Numbered from the stretch's first letter, positions 1 through 10,081 are shown. The stretch: DNA of 64,000 nucleotides from UBA6918 sp040754425 (GCA_040754425.1 JBFMCR010000015.1:90246-154245), one strand, 5' to 3'. Translations and numbers: made by a program. Notes: generated by a model from the sequence alone, not told the origin.

Positions 1-1
1 C

Positions 2-409
2 ACCCTGCTGGGCGGCATCGGCAACGACACGCTGCGCGGCGGCACGGGCAACGACATCCTCACCGGCGGGGCCGGCGCGGACAGGTTCCGCTTCGACACC
101 GCGCTCTCCAGCAATGTCGACAGGATCACCGATTTTTTTGCCGCCGACGACAGCATCCTGCTGGAGAACGCCATTTTCACCAGGCTTGCGGCGGGCACGC
201 TGATTTCGGGCAACTACCGCGAGAACAACTCCGGCGCGGCGCAGGATGCCAACGACTACATCATCTACGAGGTCGATGCCGGCAGGCTGTATTACGATTC
301 CAACGGCAATGCCGCGGGCGGACGCGCGCTGATCGCCACGCTATGGGACGGCGCCGCCACGCACCCCACGGCGACCGAAATCGGCTGGAACGACTTCGTG
401 GTAGTCTAG
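2..409 (+). CDS. RTX (hemolysin-type calcium-binding repeat) protein, C-terminal fragment
   Basis: An open frame entering from the left edge and stopping with TAG encodes the last 135 residues of a larger protein. It starts with three nonapeptide repeats of the GGxGxDxLx type (GGIGNDTLR, GGTGNDILT, GGAGADRFR), which in the RTX family bind calcium as a parallel beta-roll. A module follows (FRFDTALSS, RITDFFAADDSILLE) like those that close serralysin-type and other RTX exoproteins, where the C-terminus carries the type I secretion signal. The N-terminal effector domain lies outside the window, so its activity cannot be told. A perfect 7-bp inverted repeat (GCCGGCC/GGCCGGC, 423-444) after the stop may help termination but has no T-run. 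Confidence 0.85.
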   Translation, partial: TLLGGIGNDTLRGGTGNDILTGGAGADRFRFDTALSSNVDRITDFFAADDSILLENAIFTRLAAGTLISGNYRENNSGAAQDANDYIIYEVDAGRLYYDSNGNAAGGRALIATLWDGAATHPTATEIGWNDFVVV

Positions 410-515
410 CCCCCTGCAGCGCGCCGGCCCGAGAACAGGCCGGCACCAGGGCTGCACACCGGCACGGGGCCTTTTCGCGCCCGGCCGCACCCTCCCGATT
501 CCGCAGGACAAGCCC

Positions 516-1628
516 ATGCACGACTGGATGCAACAACTCGGCCTTTCCGCGCTGACGCAAAGCTGGCTGCCGCAGGTGCTGCTGCTGCTGGCGCTGGTGC
601 TGGCGGCCAACTTCGCCGCCTTTTACCTGCTGCGCCATCTCGAGAAAATCACCGCGCGCACCGCGACCGTGTGGGACGATGCGCTCATCAAGGCCGCGCA
701 CAGGCCGGCTGCGCTGATCCTGTGGACGGCTGGCGCGTCCTATGCGGCGCACATCGCCTATTCCCGCATCGGCACGCCGCTGCCGGTTTTCGTGCCGCAC
801 GCGCGCGACACCCTCGTCATCCTGGCGCTGGCCTGGTTTCTGCTGCGGCTCATCCACCATGTTTCCGGCGGCGTGCTGGCGCGCAGCCGCGCGGCCGGGC
901 AGGAAGTGGACCGCACCACGGTCGATGCGCTGTCCAAGCTGGGGCGCGTGATCGTGGTAATCCTGGCCGTGCTGGCGGTGCTGCAGAACTTCGGCGTCAG
1001 CATCGCAGGGGTGCTGGCCTTCGGCGGCATCGGCGGCATTGCCGTGGGTTTCGCCGCCAAGGACCTGCTGGCCAATTTCTTCGGCGGTCTTACCATTTAT
1101 CTGGACCGCCCCTTCGTGGTGGGCGAATGGATACGCTCGCCGGACAAGGAAATCGAGGGCACGGTGGAATACATCGGCTGGCGCCACACGCGCGTGCGCG
1201 CCTTCAACAAGAACCCGATCTACGTGCCGAACGCGCTGTTTTCCACCATCGTGGTGGAGAACCCCACGCGCATGACCAACCGCCGCATCAAGGAAACCAT
1301 CGGCATCCGCTACAGCGACATCGGCAGCATGGCCGCCATCGTCGCCGACGTGAAGGCCATGCTCAGGGCGCACCCCGAGATCGACACCGATACCACCCTG
1401 ATCGTGAACTTCGACCGCTTCGGCCCCTCGTCGCTGGATTTCTTCGTCTACACCTTCACCAAAACCGTGGAATGGGTGCACTACCACGAGGTGAAGCAGG
1501 ACGTGCTGCTGAAGATCGCCGCCATCATCGAGGCGCACGGCGCGCAAATCGCCTTTCCCACGCACACCGTGCACATCGAGCAGCCTGAAACCGCAACCAG
1601 CCCCCTGACAAGCAAAGACAACGCATGA
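516..1628 (+). CDS. MscS-family small-conductance mechanosensitive ion channel
   Basis: A 370-residue inner-membrane protein. The N-terminal third is hydrophobic, with several membrane segments. At about residues 165-260 comes the MscS signature: a glycine/alanine-rich pore helix (GGIGGIAVGFAAKDLLANFF), then the beta-domain (DRPFVVGEWI, GTVEYIGWRHTRVR, YVPNALFS). The cytoplasmic alpha/beta domain follows (IKETIGIRYSD). MscS channels open under membrane tension and release solutes during hypo-osmotic shock. The length suits the MscS/YnaI class with extra N-terminal helices. Its TGA overlaps the ATG of the next gene (xthA), so the two are probably co-transcribed. The assigned ATG has an AGGAC sequence just upstream. 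Confidence 0.9.
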   Translation: MHDWMQQLGLSALTQSWLPQVLLLLALVLAANFAAFYLLRHLEKITARTATVWDDALIKAAHRPAALILWTAGASYAAHIAYSRIGTPLPVFVPHARDTLVILALAWFLLRLIHHVSGGVLARSRAAGQEVDRTTVDALSKLGRVIVVILAVLAVLQNFGVSIAGVLAFGGIGGIAVGFAAKDLLANFFGGLTIYLDRPFVVGEWIRSPDKEIEGTVEYIGWRHTRVRAFNKNPIYVPNALFSTIVVENPTRMTNRRIKETIGIRYSDIGSMAAIVADVKAMLRAHPEIDTDTTLIVNFDRFGPSSLDFFVYTFTKTVEWVHYHEVKQDVLLKIAAIIEAHGAQIAFPTHTVHIEQPETATSPLTSKDNA

Positions 1629-2389
1629 AACTCGCCACCTGGAACGTCAACTCGCTCAAGGTCCGCCTGCCGCAATTGCTGGACTTTCTCGCCACGCGCG
1701 ACCCGGACGTGGTGTGCCTGCAGGAAACCAAGCTCGAGGACGCCAATTTCCCGCGCGCGGAGATCGAGGCGACCGGCTATCAGGCCGCTTTTGCCGGACA
1801 GAAGACCTACAACGGCGTGGCGGTGCTGGCGAAGACGCCGCTTTCCGGCGTGCAGGTGGGCATCCCCGGCTTCGACGACGAGCAAAAGCGCGTGCTCGCC
1901 GCCACCGTGGACGGCGTGCGCGCGGTATGCGTGTACGTGCCCAACGGCCAGAGCGTCGACTCGGACAAGTACCGGTACAAGCTGAAATGGCTGGAGGCGC
2001 TGACGGCGTGGCTGAAGCAGGAATTGCAGGCGCACCCCAAACTTGCGCTCATGGGTGACTACAACATCGCGCCGGAAGACCGCGACGTGCACGACCCGGC
2101 AGCGTGGAAGGACCAGGTGCTGTGCTCGGAACCCGAGCGCGAAGCCTTCAGGAAGCTGCTGGCGCTGGGCCTGAAAGACAGCTTCCGGCTGTTCGAACAG
2201 CCGGAGAAGAGCTTCACATGGTGGGACTACCGCATGCTGGGCTTCCGCCGCAACCACGGCTTGCGCATCGACCACATCCTGCTGTCGGACGCGCTCGCCG
2301 CCTCATGCACCGAAAGCCGCATCGACCGTGACATGCGCAAGCTCGAACGGCCTTCGGACCACGCCCCGGTGATCGCGACGATTGAGTAA
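1625..2389 (+). CDS. xthA: exodeoxyribonuclease III
   Basis: A 254-residue member of the exonuclease/endonuclease/phosphatase superfamily, close to the usual ExoIII length. Visible motifs are the N-terminal WNVNSLKVRL, LQETKLED with the metal-binding Glu, GDYNIAPEDRDVHDP with the catalytic Asp and Asn, the late RIDHILLSD, and the terminal SDHAPV with the catalytic Asp-His pair. The family removes nucleotides 3' to 5' from duplex DNA and cuts at abasic sites in base excision repair. The ATG overlaps the stop of the upstream channel gene (ATGA). The gene converges on the metallo-hydrolase, with two palindromic repeats between them. Confidence 0.95.
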   Translation: MKLATWNVNSLKVRLPQLLDFLATRDPDVVCLQETKLEDANFPRAEIEATGYQAAFAGQKTYNGVAVLAKTPLSGVQVGIPGFDDEQKRVLAATVDGVRAVCVYVPNGQSVDSDKYRYKLKWLEALTAWLKQELQAHPKLALMGDYNIAPEDRDVHDPAAWKDQVLCSEPEREAFRKLLALGLKDSFRLFEQPEKSFTWWDYRMLGFRRNHGLRIDHILLSDALAASCTESRIDRDMRKLERPSDHAPVIATIE

Positions 2390-2410
2390 TTGGCACCGAA
2401 CAAGCTTTTC

Positions 2411-2483
2411 ACAGGGAGGCAGGAGAGGTTCATGGAGTGAAGCGAAAACATTACACCTCCCGCCCCTCCCTCAACCTCCCTGT
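2411..2483. repeat. dispersed palindromic repeat, family A, copy 1
   Basis: The left arm starts ACAGGGAGG and the right arm ends CCTCCCTGT. The inner arms are purine-rich on the left (GGAGAGG) and pyrimidine-rich on the right (CCTCCCGCCCCTCCC). The same architecture recurs at 2554-2626, 15415-15492, 25006-25085, 29490-29570 and 55559-55636. This copy lies between the convergent xthA and metallo-hydrolase genes. Confidence 0.8.
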
Positions 2484-2553
2484 TCAATCCACTGATCAAA
2501 AATTCTCCGCCTCGACCCGCAGCCAGGTGCGGTTGGTACCGAACAAGCTTTTC

Positions 2554-2626
2554 ACAGGGAGGCGGGTGAGGTTCATGGAGTGAAGCGAAAACATTACACC
2601 TCCCGCCCCTCCCTCAACCTCCCTGT
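2554..2626. repeat. dispersed palindromic repeat, family A, copy 2
   Basis: A near-identical partner of the copy at 2411-2483, produced by the 143-bp tandem duplication. It is probably the original copy, since it lies directly after the intact stop codon of the metallo-hydrolase gene. Confidence 0.8.
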
Positions 2627-2638
2627 TCAATCCACTGA

Positions 2639-3565
2639 TCAAAAATTCTCCGCCTCGACCTGCAGCCAGGTGCGGTTGATGTTGCCGCCCATCTGCTCGT
2701 CGAAGTGCTTGAGCTTCTGCCAGTCCTTGAGGTTGACCTGCCTGCGCACGTCCTCTTCCGAACCGCCGGACTTGTAGACCTTCTCCACGCCGGCGTAGAA
2801 CGCGGCCATCTGCCGGTGCAGCTTTTTCGCCTGCTGCATGGTCATGAGCGGGCCGTGGCCGGGGATGATGGTTTTGGCGGGATAGCGCTGCACTTCGGCC
2901 AGGGTCTCTACCCACAGTTTCACTTCGGCATCGCGGAAAGCGGGAGTCACGGTGTTGACCAGCACGTCGCCGCCGATCAGCACCTTGTCGTCGGGCAGCC
3001 ACATCAGCATGTCGCCGCGGGTGTGCGCGGCCTTCGGCACCCAGAATTCGATCTTCACGCCGTTGATCTCGGCCGCGGTGCGGGTCTGCGAGGCATAGGT
3101 GCGGGTGGCGGGAATGGCGCGGGTGTTGGGGAACTTGCGCCCGGTCATACTCTCGCCCATGGCGATCCATTCGGCGCCGGTGTCGATGACCAGCTTCTTG
3201 CAGTTTTCCGAACTGATGATTTCCGCGCCCAAAAATTGCGTATTGCCGAGGCTGTGGTCGCCGTGGTGATGGGTGTTGACCACGTGGGTGATGGGCAGTT
3301 TGGTGATTTTCTCCGCGGCCTTGCGGATGTGCGCGCCGATTTCGTCGGAAAAGCCGGTGTCGACGATGATCGCGCCCCTGTCGCCGATGATGAGGGTACT
3401 GTTGACCATGTAGCCGCCGTTGTGCGCATTGGGCAGTTCGGTGGGGCCGAGCAGCGCGTAGATGCGCTCGTTGACCTTGACGGTCTTGACCGCGGGCAGG
3501 GGCTTCACCAGGGCGGCGCCGGCGAGTACGGCGACGCCGGCCAGCAACAGCAACATCTTCTTCAT
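2639..3565 (-). CDS. secreted metallo-beta-lactamase-fold hydrolase
   Basis: A 308-residue protein starting MKKMLLLLAGVAVLAGAA, a clear Sec signal peptide, so it acts in the periplasm. The ATG at 3565 is chosen because AGGAG lies at good distance before it; a longer in-frame start at 3625 lacks this. The zinc-binding HxHxDH motif appears as THHHGDHSLG, followed by VIDTGAEW, GGDVLVNT and PGHGPLMT, the further metal ligands of the fold. The closest known types are SoxH-like and quinoprotein-relay metallohydrolases, but the substrate cannot be told. The C-terminal coding end is duplicated just downstream (2390-2532). It lies 64 bp after ntrC on the same strand. Confidence 0.85.
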   Translation of the reverse strand: MKKMLLLLAGVAVLAGAALVKPLPAVKTVKVNERIYALLGPTELPNAHNGGYMVNSTLIIGDRGAIIVDTGFSDEIGAHIRKAAEKITKLPITHVVNTHHHGDHSLGNTQFLGAEIISSENCKKLVIDTGAEWIAMGESMTGRKFPNTRAIPATRTYASQTRTAAEINGVKIEFWVPKAAHTRGDMLMWLPDDKVLIGGDVLVNTVTPAFRDAEVKLWVETLAEVQRYPAKTIIPGHGPLMTMQQAKKLHRQMAAFYAGVEKVYKSGGSEEDVRRQVNLKDWQKLKHFDEQMGGNINRTWLQVEAENF

Positions 3566-3629
3566 TTTCGGTCTCCTGTCGATAATCCGTTCCGGCAGAT
3601 TATGGACGGCGCCCGGCGGCGTCAATAGC

Positions 3630-5026
<1,397 letters not shown>

Positions 5027-5030
<4 letters not shown>

Positions 5031-6088
5031 GGTTTGTTGCTCGCAATTTCAATCGGGAAATAAAGGGAAAATACCGTGTGGCCGGGGCGCGACTCGAATT
5101 CGATCACGCCGTTGTTCTGCGCCACCAGGGTCTGCGCCAGCGGCAGGCCCAGGCCGCTGCCGCCTTCGCGCCCCGAGACCAGCGGAAAGAACACCTGTTC
5201 GCGCAGCGCCTCGGGAATGCCGGGGCCGTTGTCGACGATGTCGAGCCTGAGCGCGAGGCGGTGGCGCCTGTTGTTGAGCGTGACCTGGCGCGCCGCGCGC
5301 GTGCGGAAGGTGAGATCACCCTTGCCGTTCATGGCCTGCACCGCATTGCGCGCGATGTTGAGCACGGCCTGTATGAGCTGTTCGAAATCGGCCCTGATCT
5401 CGGGCAGGCTGATGTCGTAGTCGCGGCGGATGCGTATGCCGTGCGGCGTTTCCGCGAGCAGCAGGCTCCGTACCCGCTCCACCACTTCGTGGATGTTGAC
5501 CGGCGACGGCTTGGGCAGGCGGTGCGGCGTCAACAGCCGCTCCATCAGCGACTGCAGACGGTCGGCCTCCTTGATGATGACCTGGGTGTACTCGCGCAGG
5601 GACTCGCGCGAAAGCTCGTGCTCCAGCAATTGCGCTGCGCCGCGTATGCCGCCGAGCGGGTTCTTGATCTCGTGCGCCAGGTTGCGCAGCAGTTCGCGGC
5701 TGGCCTCCTGCTGGGCGCGGATGTTTTCCTGGCGCGCGATGCGCAGCCTCTGGTCGGCGGGGCGCAGTTCCAGCATGAACGCCCAGTCCTGACCTTCGTG
5801 CACCGTGATCGTGCACGACATCGACACCGGCGGGTGTCCGTTGGCCTGCACCGGCAGGTCGTGCTCGGTCACGATTTCGCGGGTTTCGCGCGCCGTGTTG
5901 AGCGCCGCGGCTAGTTCCGTGTTGTGTCCGAACAGGCTGTCGAAGCCCTGTCCCACCAGCACCGCACCCGACAGTCCGACCAGGGTTTCGGCCGCGGAAT
6001 TCACGTACAGGATGCGGCCGTCGTTGCCGACCAGCATGACGCCGGTGGCAAGAAAGTCGTAGGGAGCAAAGCCGGGAGGGGGAACCAT
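5027..6088 (-). CDS. ntrB: nitrogen regulation sensor histidine kinase NtrB
   Basis: A 353-residue soluble kinase without membrane segments, as expected for NtrB (GlnL). An N-terminal PAS domain (about 12-110) is followed by the dimerisation/phosphoacceptor helix with His139 in NLAHEIKNPLGG. The ATPase domain has N-box NIARNAVQAM, G1 DNGPGIP and G2 GGSGLGLPLA. It phosphorylates or dephosphorylates NtrC according to PII (glutamine/2-oxoglutarate) signals. It overlaps ntrC by four bases. Confidence 0.95.
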
Positions 6089-6180
6089 GCCCTAACCTAG
6101 CACTGATTGTGCCAGCAGGCAAAAGCACTGCCGGCAATCTGCCGGGCGTGGGCTTTCGACAGCGCTTGCGGTTCGAGCGA

Positions 6181-6654
6181 TCAGCGCATGCTGCCGATTT
6201 CCTTGCGGATGGCGACGATGTTCCGCTCGTGGCGCTCGACCGTGCTGCGCAACTGCCTGACCCGCGCCTGGTAGGCCGGGGCGTCGGTCTTCTCGCCCGG
6301 CAGCGGCTTTTCGCCCAAAACGAGCTGGCGCTTCGCCTCTTCCAGGTTTTTCAATTCGCTTGCGAGTTCTTCTTCCAGCACGGCGCGGCGCACGTCGTCG
6401 CGCTTCTTCTGGGTGCCGCTGTCGATGCGCGGAAAGCCGGCCGGGCTGGGCCGGGCAACCGCGGGCTTTTTCGGTGCGCGAAAAGCGTCCTGCCCCTCGT
6501 CGATGGTGCCGGTGATCCTGGCGCCGCGCGGAACCTCGGCGCGGCGGTCGGTTGCGCCCTTGCGCCCGTCGGCATCGACGTACAGGTATATCCTGGCCTG
6601 GGCGGGCAGGGCCATGGCGAACAGCAGTGGGAAAAGCAGGGCGATTCGCATCAT
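6181..6654 (-). CDS. DUF4124-domain secreted protein
   Basis: A 157-residue protein with a signal peptide (MMRIALLFPLLFAMALPAQA) and then an IYLYVDADGRKGATD stretch typical of DUF4124, a short secreted beta-domain common in beta- and gammaproteobacteria. The C-terminal half is charged and predicted coiled coil (EELASELKNLEEAKRQL, ERHERNIVAIRKEIG). The start could be either of two adjacent ATGs (6654 or 6651); a longer start at 6687 would hide the signal peptide. It lies between glnA and ntrBC on their strand, a place where such proteins are often found in this group. No function is known. Confidence 0.8.
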   Translation of the reverse strand: MMRIALLFPLLFAMALPAQARIYLYVDADGRKGATDRRAEVPRGARITGTIDEGQDAFRAPKKPAVARPSPAGFPRIDSGTQKKRDDVRRAVLEEELASELKNLEEAKRQLVLGEKPLPGEKTDAPAYQARVRQLRSTVERHERNIVAIRKEIGSMR

Positions 6655-6751
6655 CTCGGGTTCGGCCGCAGGGCAATGCGCCCTCATGGGTACGGTCGTG
6701 TGATGTGACTGTTTACGGCGCCCGGGGTTCAGGTCTTGAACGGACGCACGC

Positions 6752-6781
6752 CAAAAAACAAGGGCGGCCTGGGCCGCCCTT
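6752..6781 (-). terminator. rho-independent terminator of glnA
   Basis: A perfect 10-bp inverted repeat (AAGGGCGGCC/GGCCGCCCTT) just beyond the glnA stop. Read on the minus strand it is followed by TTGTTTTTT. It separates strong glnA transcription from the DUF4124-ntrBC genes downstream. Confidence 0.85.
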
Positions 6782-6805
6782 GCTGCAGCAGGCTGCTTGT
6801 GCAGC

Positions 6806-8215
6806 TTACAGCGAGTAGTACATGTCGAACTCGATCGGATGCGTAGTCATGCGGAAGCGGGTCACGTCCTGCATCTTCAGGTCGATATAGGCATCGATCA
6901 TGTCGTTGCTGAACACGCCGCCGCGGGTCAGGAACTCGCGGTCCTTGTCCAGTTCTTCCAGCGCCATTTCCAGGCTGTGGCAGACCTTGGGGATCTTGGC
7001 GCCTTCTTCCGGCGGCAGGTCGTACAGGTCCTTGTCGGCGGGGTCGCCGGGATGGATCTTGTTCTGGATGCCGTCGAGGCCGGCCATCAGCAGTGCCGAG
7101 AAGGCCAGGTAGGGGTTGGCCATCGGGTCCGGGAAACGGGTCTCGATGCGGCGCGCCTTCTCGGACAGCGCGATCGGAATGCGAATCGAGGCGGAACGGT
7201 TGCGGGAGGAGTAAGCCAGCATCACCGGAGCTTCGAAGCCGGGCACCAGGCGCTTGTAGGAGTTGGTGGACGGGTTGGTGATGGCGTTGAGCGCCTTGGC
7301 GTGCTTGATGATGCCGCCGATGTAGTACAGGCACAACTCAGACAGGCCGGCATAGCCGTTGCCGGCGAACAGATTCTTGCCGTCCTTCCAGATGGACTGG
7401 TGCACGTGCATGCCGGAACCGTTGTCGCCGACGATGGGCTTGGGCATGAAGGTCGCGGTCTTGCCATAGGCATGGGCGACGTTGTGCACCACGTATTTCA
7501 GTACCTGGGTCCAGTCCGCCCTGCGAACGAGCGTGTTGAACTTGGTGCCGATTTCGCACTGGCCGGCGGTCGCCACTTCATGGTGGAACACTTCGACCGG
7601 GATGCCGATCTCTTCCAGGGCCAGCACCATGGCGGCGCGGATGTCCTGCAGGGAGTCAACCGGGGGCACCGGGAAATAGCCGCCCTTGACGCCGGGGCGG
7701 TGGCCGGTGTTGCCGGCCTCGGTTTGCTCCTTGGAGGACCAGGCTGCTTCTTCGGAACGCAGGGTGACGTGACAGCCGGACATGTCGGCATGCCAGGTCA
7801 CGGAATCGAAAATGAAGAACTCGGGCTCGGGGCCGAAGTAGGCAGCGTCGCCGATGCCGGTGGACTTCAGATAGGCTTCGGCGCGCCTGGCAACGGAACG
7901 CGGGTCGCGGTCATAACCCTTGCCGTCGGAAGGCTCGATGACGTCGCAGGTCAGGACCAGGGTGGATTCGTCGAAAAAGGGGTCCATGAAGGCGGTATCC
8001 GGATCGGCCTTGAGCAACATGTCGGAAGCCTGGATGCCTTTCCAGCCGGCGATGGAGGAGCCGTCGAAGGGGTGGCCGTCCTCGAACCACTCCTCGGAAA
8101 CGATACGGGCGGGAATGGACACATGCTGTTCCTTGCCCTTGGTATCGGTAAAGCGCAGGTCAACGAATTTGGCTTCGTTGTCCTTGATCATTTTCAGTAC
8201 GTCGGCGACCGCCAT
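6806..8215 (-). CDS. glnA: glutamine synthetase, type I
   Basis: A 469-residue protein of the GSI-beta class, the dodecameric enzyme that makes glutamine from glutamate, ammonia and ATP. Motifs include the Asp50-region DGSSIAGW, the ATP/metal loop KPIVGDNGSGMHVHQS, the catalytic NRSASIRIP, and near residue 400 KDLYDLPPEE, which holds the adenylylation tyrosine of the GlnE-regulated class. Length and start are standard. The upstream region carries a sigma-54 promoter and NtrC-type sites, and ntrBC lie downstream, so nitrogen control is very likely. It ends at a strong terminator (6752-6781). Confidence 0.97.
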   Translation of the reverse strand: MAVADVLKMIKDNEAKFVDLRFTDTKGKEQHVSIPARIVSEEWFEDGHPFDGSSIAGWKGIQASDMLLKADPDTAFMDPFFDESTLVLTCDVIEPSDGKGYDRDPRSVARRAEAYLKSTGIGDAAYFGPEPEFFIFDSVTWHADMSGCHVTLRSEEAAWSSKEQTEAGNTGHRPGVKGGYFPVPPVDSLQDIRAAMVLALEEIGIPVEVFHHEVATAGQCEIGTKFNTLVRRADWTQVLKYVVHNVAHAYGKTATFMPKPIVGDNGSGMHVHQSIWKDGKNLFAGNGYAGLSELCLYYIGGIIKHAKALNAITNPSTNSYKRLVPGFEAPVMLAYSSRNRSASIRIPIALSEKARRIETRFPDPMANPYLAFSALLMAGLDGIQNKIHPGDPADKDLYDLPPEEGAKIPKVCHSLEMALEELDKDREFLTRGGVFSNDMIDAYIDLKMQDVTRFRMTTHPIEFDMYYSL

Positions 8216-8274
8216 GGTAGTGCTCTCCTAAAAGAATCAGGTTTTGAAAACAAAAAAACGACGGCAGTCTCCCT

Positions 8275-8291
8275 TGCAGGAAGTGTGCCAC
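8275..8291 (-). promoter_or_regulatory. sigma-54 (RpoN) promoter of glnA
   Basis: On the minus strand the sequence reads TGGCAC-ACTTC-CTGCA, with the invariant GG (complement of 8288-8289) and GC (complement of 8276-8277) exactly ten bases apart, as sigma-54 requires. Transcription would start near 8264, leaving a leader of about 50 nt before glnA. A second TGGCAC at 8315-8320 lacks the matching GC. Confidence 0.8.
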
Positions 8292-8353
8292 CCTTGAAAT
8301 TCACACCGAGCATTGTGCCACAAGGCCAAGCGTCTGAAACCAGCAGGGCGATA

Positions 8354-8368
8354 GCACCAATAATGTGC
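8354..8368. promoter_or_regulatory. NtrC-binding site, promoter-proximal
   Basis: GCACCAATAATGTGC matches the dyad GCAC-N7-GTGC of NtrC enhancers. It lies about 70 bp upstream of the sigma-54 promoter. Confidence 0.65.
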
Positions 8369-8383
8369 GATGAAACCCACGTC

Positions 8384-8398
8384 GCACCATAATAGTGC
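8384..8398. promoter_or_regulatory. NtrC-binding site, promoter-distal
   Basis: GCACCATAATAGTGC is a second dyad of the same form, 30 bp (about three helical turns) from the first, the usual spacing for cooperative NtrC enhancer binding. The rest of the 361-bp gap between glnA and aroE (8216-8576) shows no gene. Confidence 0.7.
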
Positions 8399-8576
8399 TC
8401 GCCATGCCTGCGGCCGGGCATATACTCGTACTGTAGCGGATGCGTCCCCGAACATGGTACGGCTGACCGAAATTCTCACCACCGCCCGGCAAGGTGCGCA
8501 ACCGACCGGGCTAGCCCCGGACGCAGAAGTAGCCGTGCCGCTCGGGTAGAATGCCGCATTCTACCGAATGCGCGAC

Positions 8577-9383
8577 ATGACCGACCGATACGCCGTGGTG
8601 GGCAATCCCGTCACCCACTCGAAATCTCCGCTGATCCATGCCGAATTCGCCCGCCAGACCGGGCAGGACATGGTCTATGACAAGCTGACGGCGCCGCTCG
8701 ACGGCTTTCCCGCCACCGTGGAGACCTTCCGCCGCGCCGGCGGCAAGGGGTTGAACGTCACTGTGCCGTTCAAGGAAGAGGCTTTCCGTTATGCCGCCCG
8801 CAGGACCGCGCGCGCCGAGCTTGCCGGCGCGGTGAACACGCTGAAGTTCGACGGCGGCGAAATCCTGGGCGACAACACCGACGGTGCCGGCCTGGTGCGT
8901 GACCTCATCGTCAACCTGAAGCGAACGCTCGCCGGCAGGCGCATCCTGCTCATGGGCGCGGGGGGTGCTGCGCGCGGCGTCATCGGCCCGCTGCTGGAGG
9001 AAAGGCCCGCGGTGCTGGTCGTGGCCAACCGCACCGTGGCAAGAGCGGAACGGCTGGCCGAACTGTTCGGCGGCAGGATCGCCGCGGTTTCCTACGCAGC
9101 CTTGGACGGACAGAGGTTCGACATCGTCGTCAACGCCACCGCCGCAAGCCTCAAGGGCGAATTGCCGCCGCTGCCGGACGGTCTGTTCCTTGCCGGCGCG
9201 CTCGCCTACGACATGATGTACGGCACCGAGACGACCTTCATGGCATGGGCGCGCCGGCACGGCGCGGCGCAGGTTGCGGACGGCCTCGGCATGCTGGTGG
9301 AGCAGGCGGCGGAAAGCTTTTTCCTGTGGCGCGGGGTGCGCCCCGATACCGGTCCGGTCATGCGCATGCTGCGCGACGCATGA
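8577..9383 (+). CDS. aroE: shikimate dehydrogenase
   Basis: A 268-residue NADP-dependent enzyme reducing 3-dehydroshikimate to shikimate. Visible motifs are the shikimate-binding NPVTHSKSP near the N-terminus, the catalytic lysine in NVTVPFKEEA, DNTDGAGL, and the nucleotide loop GAGGAARG near residue 125. The start is placed at the ATG beginning MTDRYAVVGNPV because this matches the family N-terminus; an ATG nine bases earlier (8568) is equally open. The stop overlaps the start region of mtgA. Confidence 0.95.
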   Translation: MTDRYAVVGNPVTHSKSPLIHAEFARQTGQDMVYDKLTAPLDGFPATVETFRRAGGKGLNVTVPFKEEAFRYAARRTARAELAGAVNTLKFDGGEILGDNTDGAGLVRDLIVNLKRTLAGRRILLMGAGGAARGVIGPLLEERPAVLVVANRTVARAERLAELFGGRIAAVSYAALDGQRFDIVVNATAASLKGELPPLPDGLFLAGALAYDMMYGTETTFMAWARRHGAAQVADGLGMLVEQAAESFFLWRGVRPDTGPVMRMLRDA

Positions 9384-10081
9384 TGAAAGCCCTGTTCTCG
9401 GGGATCTGGCGCGCCTTACTGCTCCTGCTGGGGCTGCTGCTGGCATACCAGCTCTGGCTGTTCGCCCACGTGCTGTGGTGGATAGACCACGATCCGTCCT
9501 CGACCGCGTTCATGCGCGCCGGCCTGGAGCGGCTGCAGGAGAAGAACCCGCAGGCCAGACTGCGCCACCAGTGGGTGCCGTACGAAAAAATTTCCGTTCA
9601 CCTCAAGCGCGCCATCATCGCGGCGGAAGACTCGAAGTTTCTCGACCACGAGGGCTTCGACATCGAGGGCATCCAGAAGGCGGTGGAAAAGAACCTGAAG
9701 AAGGGGCGCCTGGTCGCGGGCGGCTCCACCATCAGCCAGCAACTGGCGAAGAACCTGTTCCTCTCCTCCGAGCGCAGTTTCCTGCGCAAGGGCCAGGAAG
9801 CCGTCATCACCCTGATGATCGAGGCCACCTGGAGCAAGCGGCGCATCCTCGAGGTCTACCTCAACATCATCGAATGGGGCGAGGGCATCTACGGCGCCGA
9901 GGCTGCCTCGCGTCGCTACTACAAGAAGTCCGCGGCCAACCTGACTCCGGGCCAGGCCGCAGCACTCGCCGCCATGCTGCCCAATCCGCGCTGGTTCGAG
10001 GACAACCGCGCCTCGGGCAAATACGTGCGCCGCGTGGCCGCCATCTCGAAGCGCATGTGGCAGGTGCAGGTACCGAAATAA
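9380..10081 (+). CDS. mtgA: monofunctional biosynthetic peptidoglycan transglycosylase
   Basis: A 233-residue inner-membrane protein with one N-terminal anchor (LLLLLGLLLAYQLWLFAHV) and a GT51 glycosyltransferase domain facing the periplasm. Diagnostic motifs are EDSKFLDHEGFD with the catalytic Glu, GGSTISQQLAKNLFLS, and RRILEVYLNIIEWGEGIYGAE. It polymerises lipid II into glycan strands without a transpeptidase domain. The ATG overlaps the aroE stop; aroE-mtgA adjacency is common in betaproteobacteria. Confidence 0.95.
   Translation: MMKALFSGIWRALLLLLGLLLAYQLWLFAHVLWWIDHDPSSTAFMRAGLERLQEKNPQARLRHQWVPYEKISVHLKRAIIAAEDSKFLDHEGFDIEGIQKAVEKNLKKGRLVAGGSTISQQLAKNLFLSSERSFLRKGQEAVITLMIEATWSKRRILEVYLNIIEWGEGIYGAEAASRRYYKKSAANLTPGQAAALAAMLPNPRWFEDNRASGKYVRRVAAISKRMWQVQVPK

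Larger units (their letters stand above)
2390..2675. repeat. tandem direct duplication, two copies of a 143-bp unit
   Basis: Positions 2390-2532 and 2533-2675 align at a constant offset of 143 bp with about four mismatches. The right unit is the true 3' end of the minus-strand metallo-hydrolase gene (its last dozen codons) plus its downstream palindrome. The left unit is a copy holding the same codons (ending NRTWLRVEAENF on the minus strand) detached from the gene. The junction shows short microhomology around GGTTGG, which suits slippage or unequal exchange. The few differences indicate a recent event. Confidence 0.9.

Noticed and set aside
2496..3170. Possible second, frameshifted metallo-hydrolase gene
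   Set aside because: It is an out-of-frame reading of the true gene joined to the duplicated 143-bp tail; not an independent gene.
8315..8320. Second sigma-54 promoter for glnA
   Set aside because: TGGCAC is present but the required GC at the -12 position is GG, so the element is incomplete.
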